DNA of 64,000 bases from Sinimarinibacterium sp. NLF-5-8 (GCF_010092425.1 NZ_CP048030.1:2119501-2183500), one strand, 5' to 3'; positions 1-9,469 are shown, numbered from the stretch's first letter. The notes: generated by a model not told the origin, from the sequence alone. Numbers and translations: made by a program.

Positions 1-1635
1 ATCCACACCGATGGAGAAATCCTTGACGATGCGCGCAGAATCCTGGTTATAGCGCGCGTCCGGGCGCAGCTCCGGCACCCCATCGTGCAGTTCACCGATC
101 TTCAGCTCGCGCGATTCCATATAGCCGTAAAACCACAGCGCCGCGCCACACAGCAGCACCACGGCAGCGACCGGCTTTTTGGTGATATTGGCCAAAAAAT
201 TCCAGATCGGACGCAGCTTGGCATCACGGCGGCGCTGATATTCGCGAAAACCTTCAGGGTTTTTCAGGTGCGCAAACGTCAGCAAACACGGCAGCAGCAC
301 TTTCTTGCACAAGACGATGGCAATCAACCCGAGCATGGCGTTGATGGCCATTTCCTGGATGATGTCGATCGGAATGAACAGCAGCGTGCCAAAGCCGACA
401 AAGTTGGTACCCAGTGCCGACAGCGCCGGGATCACCAGACGGCGATAAGTGGCGACCGAGGCATCAAACGCATTCAGACCGTAGTCGGCTGATTCATACA
501 GCCAGAAGTTGGTGATCTGAATCCCGTGCGAAGTACTCACCGCCAGCACGATGAACGGAATCAGCACCGCAAACGGATCAAGGCCATAGCCGAGCAGGTG
601 CAGCAGCCCCAACTCCCAGATGACCGCAAGAATCCCGCAAAGCGTCGGCAGCGTAGCCACCTTGAACGAGCCGCAATACCAGGCCAGCAGCAGCCAGACC
701 AGAAACACGGTCAGCCCAAAGAAGCTGAACACCTCGACGGTGCTGTCGGCGATATCACCCACGGCCTTGGTAAAGCCGATGATGAGCACATCCACGTCCG
801 GGTTGTAATCGGCATTGTCTTGCTCGACCACTTCCAGCTGCGAGCCTTTGAGCGTGATCATGCCATCGCCCGACCCCGCTTCCGGCACCTGAAAGCTGCG
901 GAAGTTGAACAGCGGCCCACGCTCATCGTGGTACAGCGTTTGCACGATGTCGCCCGCTTCGTATCCCTGGGTCGCTTCTTTGAGCTTGAATTGATACAGC
1001 TTGGGGTTGGTGAAGTGCTGGCGGATGTCTTCCAGCCGATGCGCAGTGGCGATGTAATCCAGCTTTTTGCCGGTGACCGGATCGCGTTCCAGCAATTCGG
1101 AGAACACCATCGCACCGCTTTGATCGTTGGCGACCAGACGACCAATGATGCCGGCTTTGGAAACATTGGATCTGACGCGCGCGATCATCTCGGGGGAGCC
1201 ATCAAACTCTGCCGGGACGACGTTACCGCCCTGAAAACCACCCTCGATGACTTCCAGATAACGCACATCGGGCGTAAAGATCGAGCTGACCCGCGAGCGG
1301 TCGATCCCCGGCGTGTAATACACCGCATCCGTGAGCTTGCGCAGCGTTGCCATGAAACCGGGGTCGTAGATATCGCCGCTCTTGCGCGTCAATGCGACCA
1401 GCGTCGTGTTGGCGCCGCCAAACTCCTTTTCATATTGCTTGTAAACCTGGATGTAGGGGTGCTGAAGCGGGATTTGTTTTTCAAACCCGGCATCAATCTT
1501 CAAATGGCTGGCCTGCCAGCCCAGCAATGCGGTGATCACAGCCATCACCGTCAACGTGATCCAGCGCTTGCTGAAAATCAGCGGCTCGGTCACACGAATA
1601 AATGCGTTGGCAAATCTGCTACGCGAATCAGCCAT
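1..1635 (-). CDS. RND-superfamily (MMPL-type) exporter, 3' end outside window
   Basis: The first 545 codons of a large inner-membrane transporter are present; the gene runs off the left edge. The start ATG at 1635 follows a strong GGGGGAG ribosome site. The protein begins with a short cytoplasmic stretch, one membrane helix (about residues 25-42), a long periplasmic domain, then a block of closely spaced helices (about residues 250-390) with the SHGIQ-type motif seen in hydrophobe exporters of the RND/MMPL group, and another helix beginning the second repeat. Family members move hydrophobic molecules across or out of the inner membrane using proton motive force. It lies 90 bp downstream of the alkane monooxygenase on the same strand, so co-transcription is plausible. 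A role in handling hydrocarbon or lipid is inferred from that neighbour only. Confidence 0.85.
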   Translation of the reverse strand, partial: MADSRSRFANAFIRVTEPLIFSKRWITLTVMAVITALLGWQASHLKIDAGFEKQIPLQHPYIQVYKQYEKEFGGANTTLVALTRKSGDIYDPGFMATLRKLTDAVYYTPGIDRSRVSSIFTPDVRYLEVIEGGFQGGNVVPAEFDGSPEMIARVRSNVSKAGIIGRLVANDQSGAMVFSELLERDPVTGKKLDYIATAHRLEDIRQHFTNPKLYQFKLKEATQGYEAGDIVQTLYHDERGPLFNFRSFQVPEAGSGDGMITLKGSQLEVVEQDNADYNPDVDVLIIGFTKAVGDIADSTVEVFSFFGLTVFLVWLLLAWYCGSFKVATLPTLCGILAVIWELGLLHLLGYGLDPFAVLIPFIVLAVSTSHGIQITNFWLYESADYGLNAFDASVATYRRLVIPALSALGTNFVGFGTLLFIPIDIIQEMAINAMLGLIAIVLCKKVLLPCLLTFAHLKNPEGFREYQRRRDAKLRPIWNFLANITKKPVAAVVLLCGAALWFYGYMESRELKIGELHDGVPELRPDARYNQDSARIVKDFSIGVD

Positions 1636-1725
1636 GAAAAATACTCCCCCAAATCAACTCAAGCACTGCAAAAAAAACACCATAACGCGGAACCGCCTGT
1701 ACGCGCCCCACCCGTCAAAAACCCT

Positions 1726-3135
1726 TTAAAGCAGTGCAGTGAAATCCACTTTTTCACGCACCGCGCAATGGGGGCACGGCCAATCGGCAGGCAATGCGCG
1801 CCACCGCGTGCCGGCGACGTAACCCTCCTCCGGGCAGCCTTGCGCTTCGTCATAGATGTACTGACAGTTAGGGCACTGATAACGACTTGCTTCGACCGTC
1901 GCCGGCACTGCCGCAGCCGGCTGCGGCGCATCCGCCGTCGCCACTGGCGCATCACTGCGCGCCATCCAGCGTTGCAGCAGCCGTGCGCGCGCACTGGGCT
2001 GGAGATTGGCCTGGGTCAGATCGCCCTTGAAATGCTGCACCACCAGCGGATCCATGACCCGAAACCAGATGGGCGGGATATAGGCGATCAACAGCATCGA
2101 CGCGTAACCCGACGGCAACTGCGGGCTGTCATCAAAATTACGCAAGGCCTGATAGCGGCGCGTCGGATTGGCATGGTGGTCGGAATGGCGCTGCAACTGA
2201 TACAGCACCAGATTGGTGATGATGTGGTTGCTGTTCCACGAATGGCGCGGCTGGCAGCGCTCATAGCGACCGCTCGGTTCCTTGAGCCGCAGCAGACCGT
2301 AGTGCTCCAGATAATTGACCACTTCCAGCAAGGATGCGCCATAAGCGGCCTGCGCCAGCAAAAACAGCAGCGCCCACGGCCCCAGCCATAACGTCAACCC
2401 GGCAAACAGCAAGACGCTCATGCCCCACGCCTGAAGCACTTCGTTGTGCCGCGACAGTGCCGGCTTGCCATCCCGATGCAGGCGCGCGGCCTCGATCTCC
2501 CATGCCGACTGCACACTGCCAATCACCGTCCGCGGCAGAAAAGCCCAGAAGGTTTCTCCCATCCGCGAGCTGGCCGGGTCTTCCGGCGTGGCCACACGCT
2601 TGTGATGACCTTTGTTGTGTTCAATGAAAAAATGTCCGTAGGCCACCGGCGCCAGCGTCAGCTTGGCCAGCCAGCGCTCCAGCGCATTGGTCTTGTGCCC
2701 CAGCTCGTGCGCGGTGTTGATGCCCACCCCATTGATCATGCCCACCGAAATCACCAGCCCGATCAGCGCCCACCACGGCAAGCCGCCTTGCACGGCCAGC
2801 CAAACGCCAAAAATCGTCACCGCATACTGCAACGGGATATAGGCAAACACGATCCAGCGGTAATAGCGATCGGCCTCCAGTCCAGGCACCGCAGATTCCG
2901 GCGCATTGACCGGATCGGTTCCGATCCACCAATCCAGCAGCGGCACCACACCGTAAAACACGACCGGCATCAGCCACAGCCATAAACCGGCGGTCACCTG
3001 TGCTGTTGCGTGGTCGGCCATCACCAGCGCCAGCAATGCCAGCAGCGGCAAGCCGGGACTCAGCAACCACAGATAACGCTTGCCATCGGCCCAGCGAATC
3101 GGCGCATTGGCCGTATTGGTCATTGTCTGACTCAT
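1726..3135 (-). CDS. alkB: Alkane 1-monooxygenase with fused C-terminal rubredoxin
   Basis: This integral-membrane non-heme diiron enzyme hydroxylates the terminal carbon of n-alkanes to 1-alkanols. The 469-residue product has several N-terminal membrane helices and the AlkB histidine boxes: HELGH (about 143-147), EHNKGHH (172-178) and HSDHHA (317-322), plus the NYLEHYGL signature (about 274). After a Pro/Ala-rich linker (about 400-415) comes a rubredoxin domain with CPNC (421-424) and CPHC (454-457) for one iron, so the electron donor is fused to the oxygenase as in some actinobacterial and gammaproteobacterial enzymes. I chose the ATG at 3135 because GGAGGAGG precedes it; an in-frame ATG at 3159 lies upstream. 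A divergent AraC-family gene is the likely regulator. Family assignment is firm; chain-length range cannot be read from sequence. Confidence 0.95.
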   Translation of the reverse strand: MSQTMTNTANAPIRWADGKRYLWLLSPGLPLLALLALVMADHATAQVTAGLWLWLMPVVFYGVVPLLDWWIGTDPVNAPESAVPGLEADRYYRWIVFAYIPLQYAVTIFGVWLAVQGGLPWWALIGLVISVGMINGVGINTAHELGHKTNALERWLAKLTLAPVAYGHFFIEHNKGHHKRVATPEDPASSRMGETFWAFLPRTVIGSVQSAWEIEAARLHRDGKPALSRHNEVLQAWGMSVLLFAGLTLWLGPWALLFLLAQAAYGASLLEVVNYLEHYGLLRLKEPSGRYERCQPRHSWNSNHIITNLVLYQLQRHSDHHANPTRRYQALRNFDDSPQLPSGYASMLLIAYIPPIWFRVMDPLVVQHFKGDLTQANLQPSARARLLQRWMARSDAPVATADAPQPAAAVPATVEASRYQCPNCQYIYDEAQGCPEEGYVAGTRWRALPADWPCPHCAVREKVDFTALL

Positions 3136-3188
3136 GATCTTGCCTCCTCCATCACTCATCCATACTGACGATCCTCAGTTATTTTTAC

Positions 3189-3216
3189 CTGTCATTTCAG
3201 GCCAACTTGCTGTCAT
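3189..3216 (-). promoter_or_regulatory. Candidate AraC-family operator: two half-sites 21 bp apart
   Basis: On the minus strand, ATGACAG occurs twice (plus-strand CTGTCAT at 3189-3195 and 3210-3216) with a start-to-start spacing of exactly 21 bp, two helical turns. AraC-family activators usually bind such direct half-sites just upstream of the promoter. The repeat lies 54 bp before the alkB start and 163 bp before the divergent regulator start. No clean sigma-70 hexamer pair was found here, as expected for an activator-dependent promoter. The function is inference. Confidence 0.45.
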
Positions 3217-3378
3217 AATCGGACACGCAAGGCTTGCCTCGCCGTTCATGTCGCCGTATATCAGGAGACTTACGATGCTCACCCACGCATTGTCAGCCCC
3301 GGCTGGCCCGGTTTTCAGCACGCTCGGCAGCCCCCGGCTTCAACGTCGCATCGGACAGGCATACACGCCGAGGCGACC

Positions 3379-4431
3379 ATGAGCACCCTCTTGGTGCCTG
3401 CGCGCTACTACGCGCGCCTGTCCGAGATCCTGCCGCATCATGGCGTTGACCCACAGCGCCTGCTGGACACGGCCGGCATCAGCATCACCACCTTGCTGCA
3501 ACCCGATGGACGCCTGCCGCTGAGCGATGTCGAAAGGCTGGTCGCAGCCCTCATCGCCACCGATGCTCCTTCAGAGATTCCGTTTGCGCTGGGCAAGCTG
3601 CTCTCGGTCAGCGCGCACAGCGTCGTCGGCTTCGGCATGCTCAGCAGCCCTACGCTGGACGATGCGATGCGCTTTGTCGCGCGCTATTTTCGTCTGGTCA
3701 TGCCCAGTTTCAGGATGCGTTACAGCAGCACGCCCAACAGCGGCGAGCTGCTGTTCACTCCGGCAGTTGCCATGAGTCGCGCGTGCCTGGAGTTTCATCT
3801 GGAAGTCATCGCCATGGCAGCGCTGCGCGACATAGAAGACCTCACCGGCGGCGCGCGCCCGCCAACCCGGCTGAACCTCAGCATCCCCATCCCGCCGCAT
3901 CGACGCCTCTACGATACCTTGAGCAGGGTTGAAACACGCTTTGCCGCCAGCGGCGCCCCCCACGCCAGACTCGAACTGCATGCCGATCCGCGCGCGCGCC
4001 CGATCCGGCTGGCCGATCCCAATGCCCTCAAGGTTGCCGAGCAGCGTTGCAGCGCCCTGATCCACCACGTTGCCGAAGTCCGGCGCCTGTCCGAATGGAT
4101 CGAAATGACCATCCGTGAAATGGGCGAAGGCGTGCCGACCCTTGGCGAGCTGTCGCAAATGCTCAATCTTTCCACCCGCACCCTCAATCGCTACCTCAAT
4201 CGCGAGGGCACCAACTACCGCAAACTGGCAGGCGCCATGCAGTTCGAGCTGGCCTGCGAGCGCCTCACCCGCAGCGCACAAAGCATCACCGAAATCGCTT
4301 ACGTCCTGGGCTTTGCCGATCCCGCCAACTTTACCCGCGCCTTTCGCGCGCGCGCCGGGTGCAGCCCCAAGACCTATCAACAACGGATGCGCCTGACCGA
4401 TCCCGATGCGCCACTGCCGCCGCCGGTCTGA
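3379..4431 (+). CDS. AraC-family transcriptional regulator, likely of alkB
   Basis: This 350-residue regulator has an N-terminal arabinose-binding-like ligand domain of the PF12625 type (about 15-210) and a C-terminal AraC double helix-turn-helix (about 240-335). The latter carries the typical ending: an SITEIAYVLGF helix followed by the second HTH of the FTRAFRARAGCSPKTYQ type. Regulators of this architecture commonly sense a hydrophobic or carboxylic effector. It is divergent from the alkane monooxygenase across a 243-bp gap that contains two direct half-sites spaced 21 bp, so it probably activates alkB. The ligand is unknown. No strong Shine-Dalgarno is visible before the ATG. Confidence 0.9.
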   Translation: MSTLLVPARYYARLSEILPHHGVDPQRLLDTAGISITTLLQPDGRLPLSDVERLVAALIATDAPSEIPFALGKLLSVSAHSVVGFGMLSSPTLDDAMRFVARYFRLVMPSFRMRYSSTPNSGELLFTPAVAMSRACLEFHLEVIAMAALRDIEDLTGGARPPTRLNLSIPIPPHRRLYDTLSRVETRFAASGAPHARLELHADPRARPIRLADPNALKVAEQRCSALIHHVAEVRRLSEWIEMTIREMGEGVPTLGELSQMLNLSTRTLNRYLNREGTNYRKLAGAMQFELACERLTRSAQSITEIAYVLGFADPANFTRAFRARAGCSPKTYQQRMRLTDPDAPLPPPV

Positions 4432-4503
4432 CATCACCGGGTTCATCCGGCTGCACACTTGACCGTACAATGCACGGTTCGAATCTTCACCCGATTGCCT
4501 CCC

Positions 4504-6282
4504 ATGAAACAGCATTTGCATGAGCTGCTGGCCACCGCGCTGGCACGTTTGCTGGCTGACGCCGATGCGTCCGCCGCCCCCACGCTCCAGGTGGATGCCA
4601 CCAAAGACGCCCGATTTGGTGATTTTCAGACCAACCTTGCCCTGCAACTGGCCAAGCCACTCGGCCAGCCACCGCGCGCGCTCGCGCAGCAATTGGTCGA
4701 ACGCCTGCCGCAATCCGCGCAGGTTGCCAAAGTTGAAATTGCCGGCCCCGGCTTCATCAACTTCTTTGTGGCCGCCGACGCCATTCAATCCGTCATCACC
4801 CGCGTGCTTGCTCAAGGCGAAAAATATGGCCGCGACGACTCCGGCAGCAAAGGCAGGATCATGGTGGAATTTGTCTCCGCCAACCCCACCGGGCCGATGC
4901 ACGTCGGCCACGGCCGTGGCGCCGCCTATGGCGACACCATCAGCAACCTGCTTGCTGCCACCGGCTGGACGGTGTGGCGCGAGTACTACATCAACGACGC
5001 CGGCCGTCAGGTGGACGTGCTCGCCACCAGCGTATGGACGCGCTATCTGCAAGCGCGCGGGCAGGCCATTCCCATCGCCCACCGTGGCTATCCCGCCGAC
5101 TACATCAAAACCAGCGCCGAAAAACTGATCCATGAACACGGCGATGCGTTTTTGCACCCCGCCGCCAGCGTGCTCGACGGCCTGCCCGCCGATGCCGACA
5201 CGCCTGATCACGCCAGCGACGCTGAAAAAGCCGACATCAAAGCCCAGCAAGAGCGTTATCTGGATGCGCTGATCGCGCGCGCCAAAGCCCTGCTCGGTGA
5301 CGGCTACCAAACCATTCAGCAAGCCGCCCTCAAGGATCAGCTCGCGGTCATTCGCAAAACCTTGAGCGATTTCAACGTGCGCTTTGACCAGTGGAGCTCC
5401 GAGCGCGCGCTGGTGGACAGCGGCTTTGTGCAAAAGGCTCTGGCGCGTCTCACCGAAAAAGGGCTGACCTACGAAAAAGACGGCGCGCTGTGGATGCGCA
5501 CCGAAGCCTTTGGCGACGAAAAAGACCGCGTGCTGATCAAAGCCGACGGTGCCGCCACCTACTACTGCAACGATCTGGCTTATCACATCGACAAACTTGA
5601 TCGCGGTTGGCCGCTGCTTATGGACGTCTGGGGCGCCGATCACCACGGTTACATCGCCCGCGTGCGCGCGGCGATCGAAGCTTTGACCGAACGAAAAGAC
5701 GCGCTCAACGTGCAACTGATCCAGTTCGTCACCCTGTCGTCCGGGCGCATGGGCAAACGCAGCGGCAACTTTGTCACCCTGCAGGATTTGATCGACGACG
5801 CCGGCACCGATGCCACCCGCTTTTTCTACCTCACGCGCTCGCACGATCAACACCTGGAGTTCGATATCGACCTCGCGCGCTCACAGTCCAACGACAACCC
5901 GGTGTACTACGTCCAATACGCCCACGCGCGCATTTGCCGGGTGTTTCAACAGCTCAGCGAAAAAGGCGGCCAATGGGAGGCCAGCGCCGCTGCGCAAGCA
6001 TTGCACCGGCTCGACACCGAACACGAAAAAGCCCTGCTCACCCAGCTCGCGCGCTATCCCGAAGTGTTACAACGTGCAGCCAATGCCTATACCCCGCACA
6101 CCTTGGTCTTTTTCATGAAAGACCTCGCCGAAGCCCTGCACAGCTATTACAACGTGCACCGCTTTTTGGTGGATGAAGACCTCGAACTGCAAAACGCGCG
6201 TCTGGCCTTGATCAGCGCCACCGCGCAGGTCATCCGCAACGGCCTCGGCATTCTCGGCGTCAGCGCCCCGGAGCAAATGTAA
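4504..6282 (+). CDS. argS: Arginyl-tRNA synthetase
   Basis: This class I aminoacyl-tRNA synthetase charges tRNA-Arg in the cytoplasm. The 592-residue protein has the N-terminal Add-1 domain, the HIGH-type signature HVGHGRG in a FVSANPTGPMHVGHG context (about residue 120-135), a KMSKS-like GRMGKRSGN segment (about 415) and the C-terminal DALR anticodon-binding domain with FMKDLAEALHSYYN. An in-frame ATG at 4459 exists, but MKQHLHELL at 4504 matches the normal ArgS N-terminus. A TACAAT box at 4465-4470 could be its -10 element. The stop overlaps the next start by one base (TAATG), so the SPOR protein is translationally coupled, as often seen. Confidence 0.97.
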   Translation: MKQHLHELLATALARLLADADASAAPTLQVDATKDARFGDFQTNLALQLAKPLGQPPRALAQQLVERLPQSAQVAKVEIAGPGFINFFVAADAIQSVITRVLAQGEKYGRDDSGSKGRIMVEFVSANPTGPMHVGHGRGAAYGDTISNLLAATGWTVWREYYINDAGRQVDVLATSVWTRYLQARGQAIPIAHRGYPADYIKTSAEKLIHEHGDAFLHPAASVLDGLPADADTPDHASDAEKADIKAQQERYLDALIARAKALLGDGYQTIQQAALKDQLAVIRKTLSDFNVRFDQWSSERALVDSGFVQKALARLTEKGLTYEKDGALWMRTEAFGDEKDRVLIKADGAATYYCNDLAYHIDKLDRGWPLLMDVWGADHHGYIARVRAAIEALTERKDALNVQLIQFVTLSSGRMGKRSGNFVTLQDLIDDAGTDATRFFYLTRSHDQHLEFDIDLARSQSNDNPVYYVQYAHARICRVFQQLSEKGGQWEASAAAQALHRLDTEHEKALLTQLARYPEVLQRAANAYTPHTLVFFMKDLAEALHSYYNVHRFLVDEDLELQNARLALISATAQVIRNGLGILGVSAPEQM

Positions 6283-6878
6283 TGGCACGCAACGACTACG
6301 CCCCGCGCGGCAAACCGCGCCGCCGCACCGCTGCGCCGCAAAAAAACCGTCTGCCGGGCTGGGTGTGGCTGTTGGCAGGGCTGTCGATCGGACTGGCGGT
6401 CACCGCCTTCAACTACATCACCCGCCCGGTTGAAAAAACCGTGGCCGCCCCGGCGCCCACGGCAGCCCCCCGCGAAAACGTGCGCAAGAACGCCCCCATC
6501 CCGCTACCTCCCCGGGAAAAGCCACGCTTCACGTTCTATGAAATCCTCCGCGATCAGGAAGTGGTACTGCCGCAGGATGTTGCCCGCCAGCCCAGTGCCC
6601 CAGCCGCCGCCAGCGGTGCGGCCAGCACGCCAGCCGACGATGCCAGCTACATCATTCAAGTGGCCTCCTTTCGCGCCAATGCCGATGCCGATCGCCTCAA
6701 GGCCAGCCTGGCGCTGCTCGGGATCGAATCGCGGATCGAATCCATCACCATCGACAACAAAGACACCTACTACCGCGTCCGCATCGGCCCGGTGCGTGAC
6801 TGGAATCAGGTGCAATCGACGATGGCGCAGCTCGAAAAAAACGGCCATCCCCAGCCGATGCTGATCAAATTGAAGTAA
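6282..6878 (+). CDS. SPOR-domain membrane protein
   Basis: The 198-residue protein has a basic cytoplasmic N-terminus rich in Arg/Lys, a single membrane helix (about 25-44), a Pro/Ala-rich periplasmic linker, and a C-terminal SPOR domain (about 120-198) with the YIIQVASFR start and the YYRVRIGPV motif. SPOR domains bind glycan strands lacking stem peptides at division septa. FtsN-like proteins of this layout often follow argS in gammaproteobacteria. The short periplasmic region lacks anything recognisable as the essential FtsN peptide, so I do not call it ftsN. Its start overlaps the argS stop by one base. Confidence 0.88.
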   Translation: MARNDYAPRGKPRRRTAAPQKNRLPGWVWLLAGLSIGLAVTAFNYITRPVEKTVAAPAPTAAPRENVRKNAPIPLPPREKPRFTFYEILRDQEVVLPQDVARQPSAPAAASGAASTPADDASYIIQVASFRANADADRLKASLALLGIESRIESITIDNKDTYYRVRIGPVRDWNQVQSTMAQLEKNGHPQPMLIKLK

Positions 6879-7393
6879 CGCAGCATCCGCGCGCCATATT
6901 TGCGGGCGCGGCGCCCTTGCCGCGATTTTTGGGATTGCTACCGTAACGGGAATAACGACCGTCATCCTTGCGAACGCAAGGATCCCGCGCGCAGCGTGGG
7001 TTATCCCCTGAGGGTTTTTCTGGATTGCGGCCTGCGCCGCAATGACGGGGACAATGGGACGGCGCTTCGTTGCGATGGACTGGCTGTGAGCCGATCGGCG
7101 CGCGCCTCTCATCAAACACCCGTTCGTTGCGCGCCAGGCGCCGCCGCAGGCGGGGCGGATTTGAATGGCGGTCGTTGTTTGATTTGCGCATCGATTCGCG
7201 GCTCAAGCCGCGAAGCTGTGGTGATGTTGCGCGCGCCGTATTTGTGGACGCGGCGCCCCCGCCGCGATTTTTGCGCATCGAGGCGCGCGCGAACCGGCAG
7301 AAAAGCCCGTCCCGACACCACCACGCCACCGCGTATTTGCGCGCGGTGACGCAATCGTTACAGTCACCGCCTGATGGATTGAAGGGGGAGCAA
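6879..7393. other. Gene-free stretch with palindromic repeats and a 42-bp direct repeat
   Basis: No credible coding region lies between the SPOR gene and cstA. The gap holds one REPIN-like element on minus (6959-7048), a perfect hairpin TTCGCGGCT-CA-AGCCGCGAA at 7195-7214 of the second repeat family, and an imperfect direct repeat of about 42 bp (6889-6930 and 7231-7272) containing a GC-rich palindrome and ending in CCGCGATTTTTG. Promoter sequences for cstA are not obvious. Confidence 0.7.
6959..7048 (-). repeat. REPIN-like element, minus orientation
   Basis: This is about 90 bp with a hairpin GTCATCCTTGCGAACGCAAG at one end and the GC hairpin TTGCGGCCTGCGCCGCAA at the other, bounded by CCGTCAT and ATGACGG. 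It is the reverse complement arrangement of the copies at 14947, 15086 and 18136. The spacer differs strongly from those copies, so only the arms are conserved. Confidence 0.8.
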
Positions 7394-9469
7394 ATGGCAG
7401 CGTGGATCAGGCAGATCGGCTGGGGTGCCGTGGCGGTGTTGGGCGCTTGCGCCCTGGCCGTGGTGTCACTGTCGCGCGGGGACAGTGTCAATGCGTTGTG
7501 GGTGATCACTGCGGCGCTCTCGGTATATGTGATCGGCTACCGTTACTACAGCCTGTTTCTGGCACAGCGGGTATTACGGCTCGACCCGCAGCGAATGCCG
7601 CCCGCGCACCGCCATAACGATGGGCTGGACTTCGTGCCCACACACAAGGGGGTGTTGTTTGGACATCACTTTGCGGCCATTGCCGGGGCCGGGCCGCTGG
7701 TGGGGCCGGTCCTGGCAGCGCAGTTGGGCTATTTGCCGGGATTGCTGTGGCTGCTGATCGGCGTGGTGCTGGCCGGTGCGGTACAGGACATGACCGTGCT
7801 GCTGTTGTCGACCCGCCGCGATGGTCGCTCGCTGGGCGAGATGATCAAAGCCGAGATGGGGGTGATCCCCGGCGTGATTGCGATGATCGGCAGCTTCATC
7901 ATCATGACCATTTTGCTGGCGGTGCTGGCCCTGATCGTGGTCAAGGCGCTGGTGCACTCCCCCTGGGGTAGTTTCACCGTGTTTGCGACACTGCCGATTG
8001 CGTTGTTGATGGGGGTTTATCTGCGGTTCATCCGTCCGGGGCGCGTGGGCGAGGTCTCGCTGATCGGGCTGGTCTTGCTGATTGCCGCAATCATCTATGG
8101 CGGGCATGTGGCGCGCGATCCGCAACTGGCAGGCTGGTTCACGCTGGAGGCGATGCCTTTGGCGTGGATTTTGATTGGCTATGGTTTTGTGGCCGCCGTA
8201 TTGCCGGTCTGGCTGGTGCTGGCGCCGCGCGACTATCTGTCCACATTTCTGAAAATCGGCACGATCCTGGGGCTGGCGGTGGGGATTGTCTTGACCGCGC
8301 CTGATCTGAAAATGCCGGCAACAACACGTTTTCTGGATGGCACCGGGCCGGTGTGGACGGGCAGCGTGTTCCCGTTCCTGTTCATCACCATCGCCTGCGG
8401 TGCGGTATCAGGCTTTCACGCGCTGATTGCCTCGGGCACCACGCCCAAGATGATCGACAACGAGCGTGATATCCGTTTCATCGGCTATGGCGGCATGTTG
8501 ATGGAATCGTTTGTGGCGGTGATGGCGCTGGTGGCGGCGTCGATCATCGAGCCGGGGCTGTACTTTGCGATGAACAGTCCGGCAGCCCTGATCGGCGACA
8601 GCGCACAAAGCGCCGCCCGGATCATTTCCGAATGGGGTTTTGTCATCACCCCGGAGCAGTTGAGCCAGACGGCCGCGCATGTCGGCGAGCACAGCCTGCT
8701 TTCACGCACCGGCGGCGCGCCGACGCTGGCCGTGGGCATGGCTCACATTCTGACCGACGCTTTTGGCGGCATGGGGGGTCAGACCATGATGGCGTTCTGG
8801 TACCACTTTGCGATTCTGTTCGAGGCACTGTTCATACTCACGGCGCTGGATGCCGGCACCCGCGCAGGACGCTTTATGCTGCAAGACCTCATCGGTGCCT
8901 TCATCCCGGTGTTTCGGCAGACCCATGCGCCACTGCCGACGCTGATCGCCACCGCCTTGTGCGTCGCCGCGTGGGGCTATTTCCTGATTCAGGGCGTGGT
9001 CGATCCGCTCGGCGGGGTCAATACGCTGTGGCCGTTGTTTGGCGTGGCCAACCAGATGCTGGCGGCGATCGCGCTGATTCTGGCCAGCGTGGTGCTGCTG
9101 CGGATGAAGCGCCAGCAGTATCTGTGGGTCACCGCCGCGCCAACGGCATGGCTGTTGGTGTGCACGCTCAGCGGCGGCTGGCAAAAAATCTTTTCGGCTG
9201 ATTTCAGGATCGGTTTTCTGGCGCAAGCCCAGCGCTTTGCCGAGGCCAGCGCGCGCGGCGAGCTGATCGCCCCGGCGCAAACGCTGGCGCAGATGCAACA
9301 GATTGCGCTGAACAACCGTATCGACGCCGCGCTAACCGCACTGCTGATGCTGGTGGTCGTCAGCGTCACCGTGTACGGCGTGCGCATCGGCTGGCAGGCC
9401 TTCAAAAACCCGCACCCCAGCCCGCATGAATCGGCCTACGTCGCCATCGAAGGCGCGCCCCATGGTTAA
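7394..9469 (+). CDS. cstA: CstA-family carbon-starvation / pyruvate-type transporter
   Basis: This 691-residue polytopic inner-membrane protein has roughly 16-18 hydrophobic segments. The conserved CstA N-terminal core is clear: the HFAAIAGAGPLVGPVLAAQ stretch (about 95-115), then AGAVQDMTVLL and RDGRSLGEM. Characterised relatives (CstA, BtsT) import peptides or pyruvate; the substrate here cannot be assigned. GGGGGAG sits just before the ATG at 7394, and I reject longer in-frame starts that read through the repeat region. The next gene, a YbdD-like protein, overlaps its end by 8 bp, the usual partner arrangement. Confidence 0.9.
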   Translation: MAAWIRQIGWGAVAVLGACALAVVSLSRGDSVNALWVITAALSVYVIGYRYYSLFLAQRVLRLDPQRMPPAHRHNDGLDFVPTHKGVLFGHHFAAIAGAGPLVGPVLAAQLGYLPGLLWLLIGVVLAGAVQDMTVLLLSTRRDGRSLGEMIKAEMGVIPGVIAMIGSFIIMTILLAVLALIVVKALVHSPWGSFTVFATLPIALLMGVYLRFIRPGRVGEVSLIGLVLLIAAIIYGGHVARDPQLAGWFTLEAMPLAWILIGYGFVAAVLPVWLVLAPRDYLSTFLKIGTILGLAVGIVLTAPDLKMPATTRFLDGTGPVWTGSVFPFLFITIACGAVSGFHALIASGTTPKMIDNERDIRFIGYGGMLMESFVAVMALVAASIIEPGLYFAMNSPAALIGDSAQSAARIISEWGFVITPEQLSQTAAHVGEHSLLSRTGGAPTLAVGMAHILTDAFGGMGGQTMMAFWYHFAILFEALFILTALDAGTRAGRFMLQDLIGAFIPVFRQTHAPLPTLIATALCVAAWGYFLIQGVVDPLGGVNTLWPLFGVANQMLAAIALILASVVLLRMKRQQYLWVTAAPTAWLLVCTLSGGWQKIFSADFRIGFLAQAQRFAEASARGELIAPAQTLAQMQQIALNNRIDAALTALLMLVVVSVTVYGVRIGWQAFKNPHPSPHESAYVAIEGAPHG

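Noticed and set aside
526-2391. 621-codon open frame antisense to the RND exporter and alkB
   Set aside because: It covers two unambiguous genes on the other strand; the translation is Arg/Gln/His-rich with no motif.
3571-5853. 760-codon open frame antisense to the AraC gene and argS
   Set aside because: It is the complement of two well-supported genes and its low-complexity Gly/Val-rich translation is typical of shadow frames.
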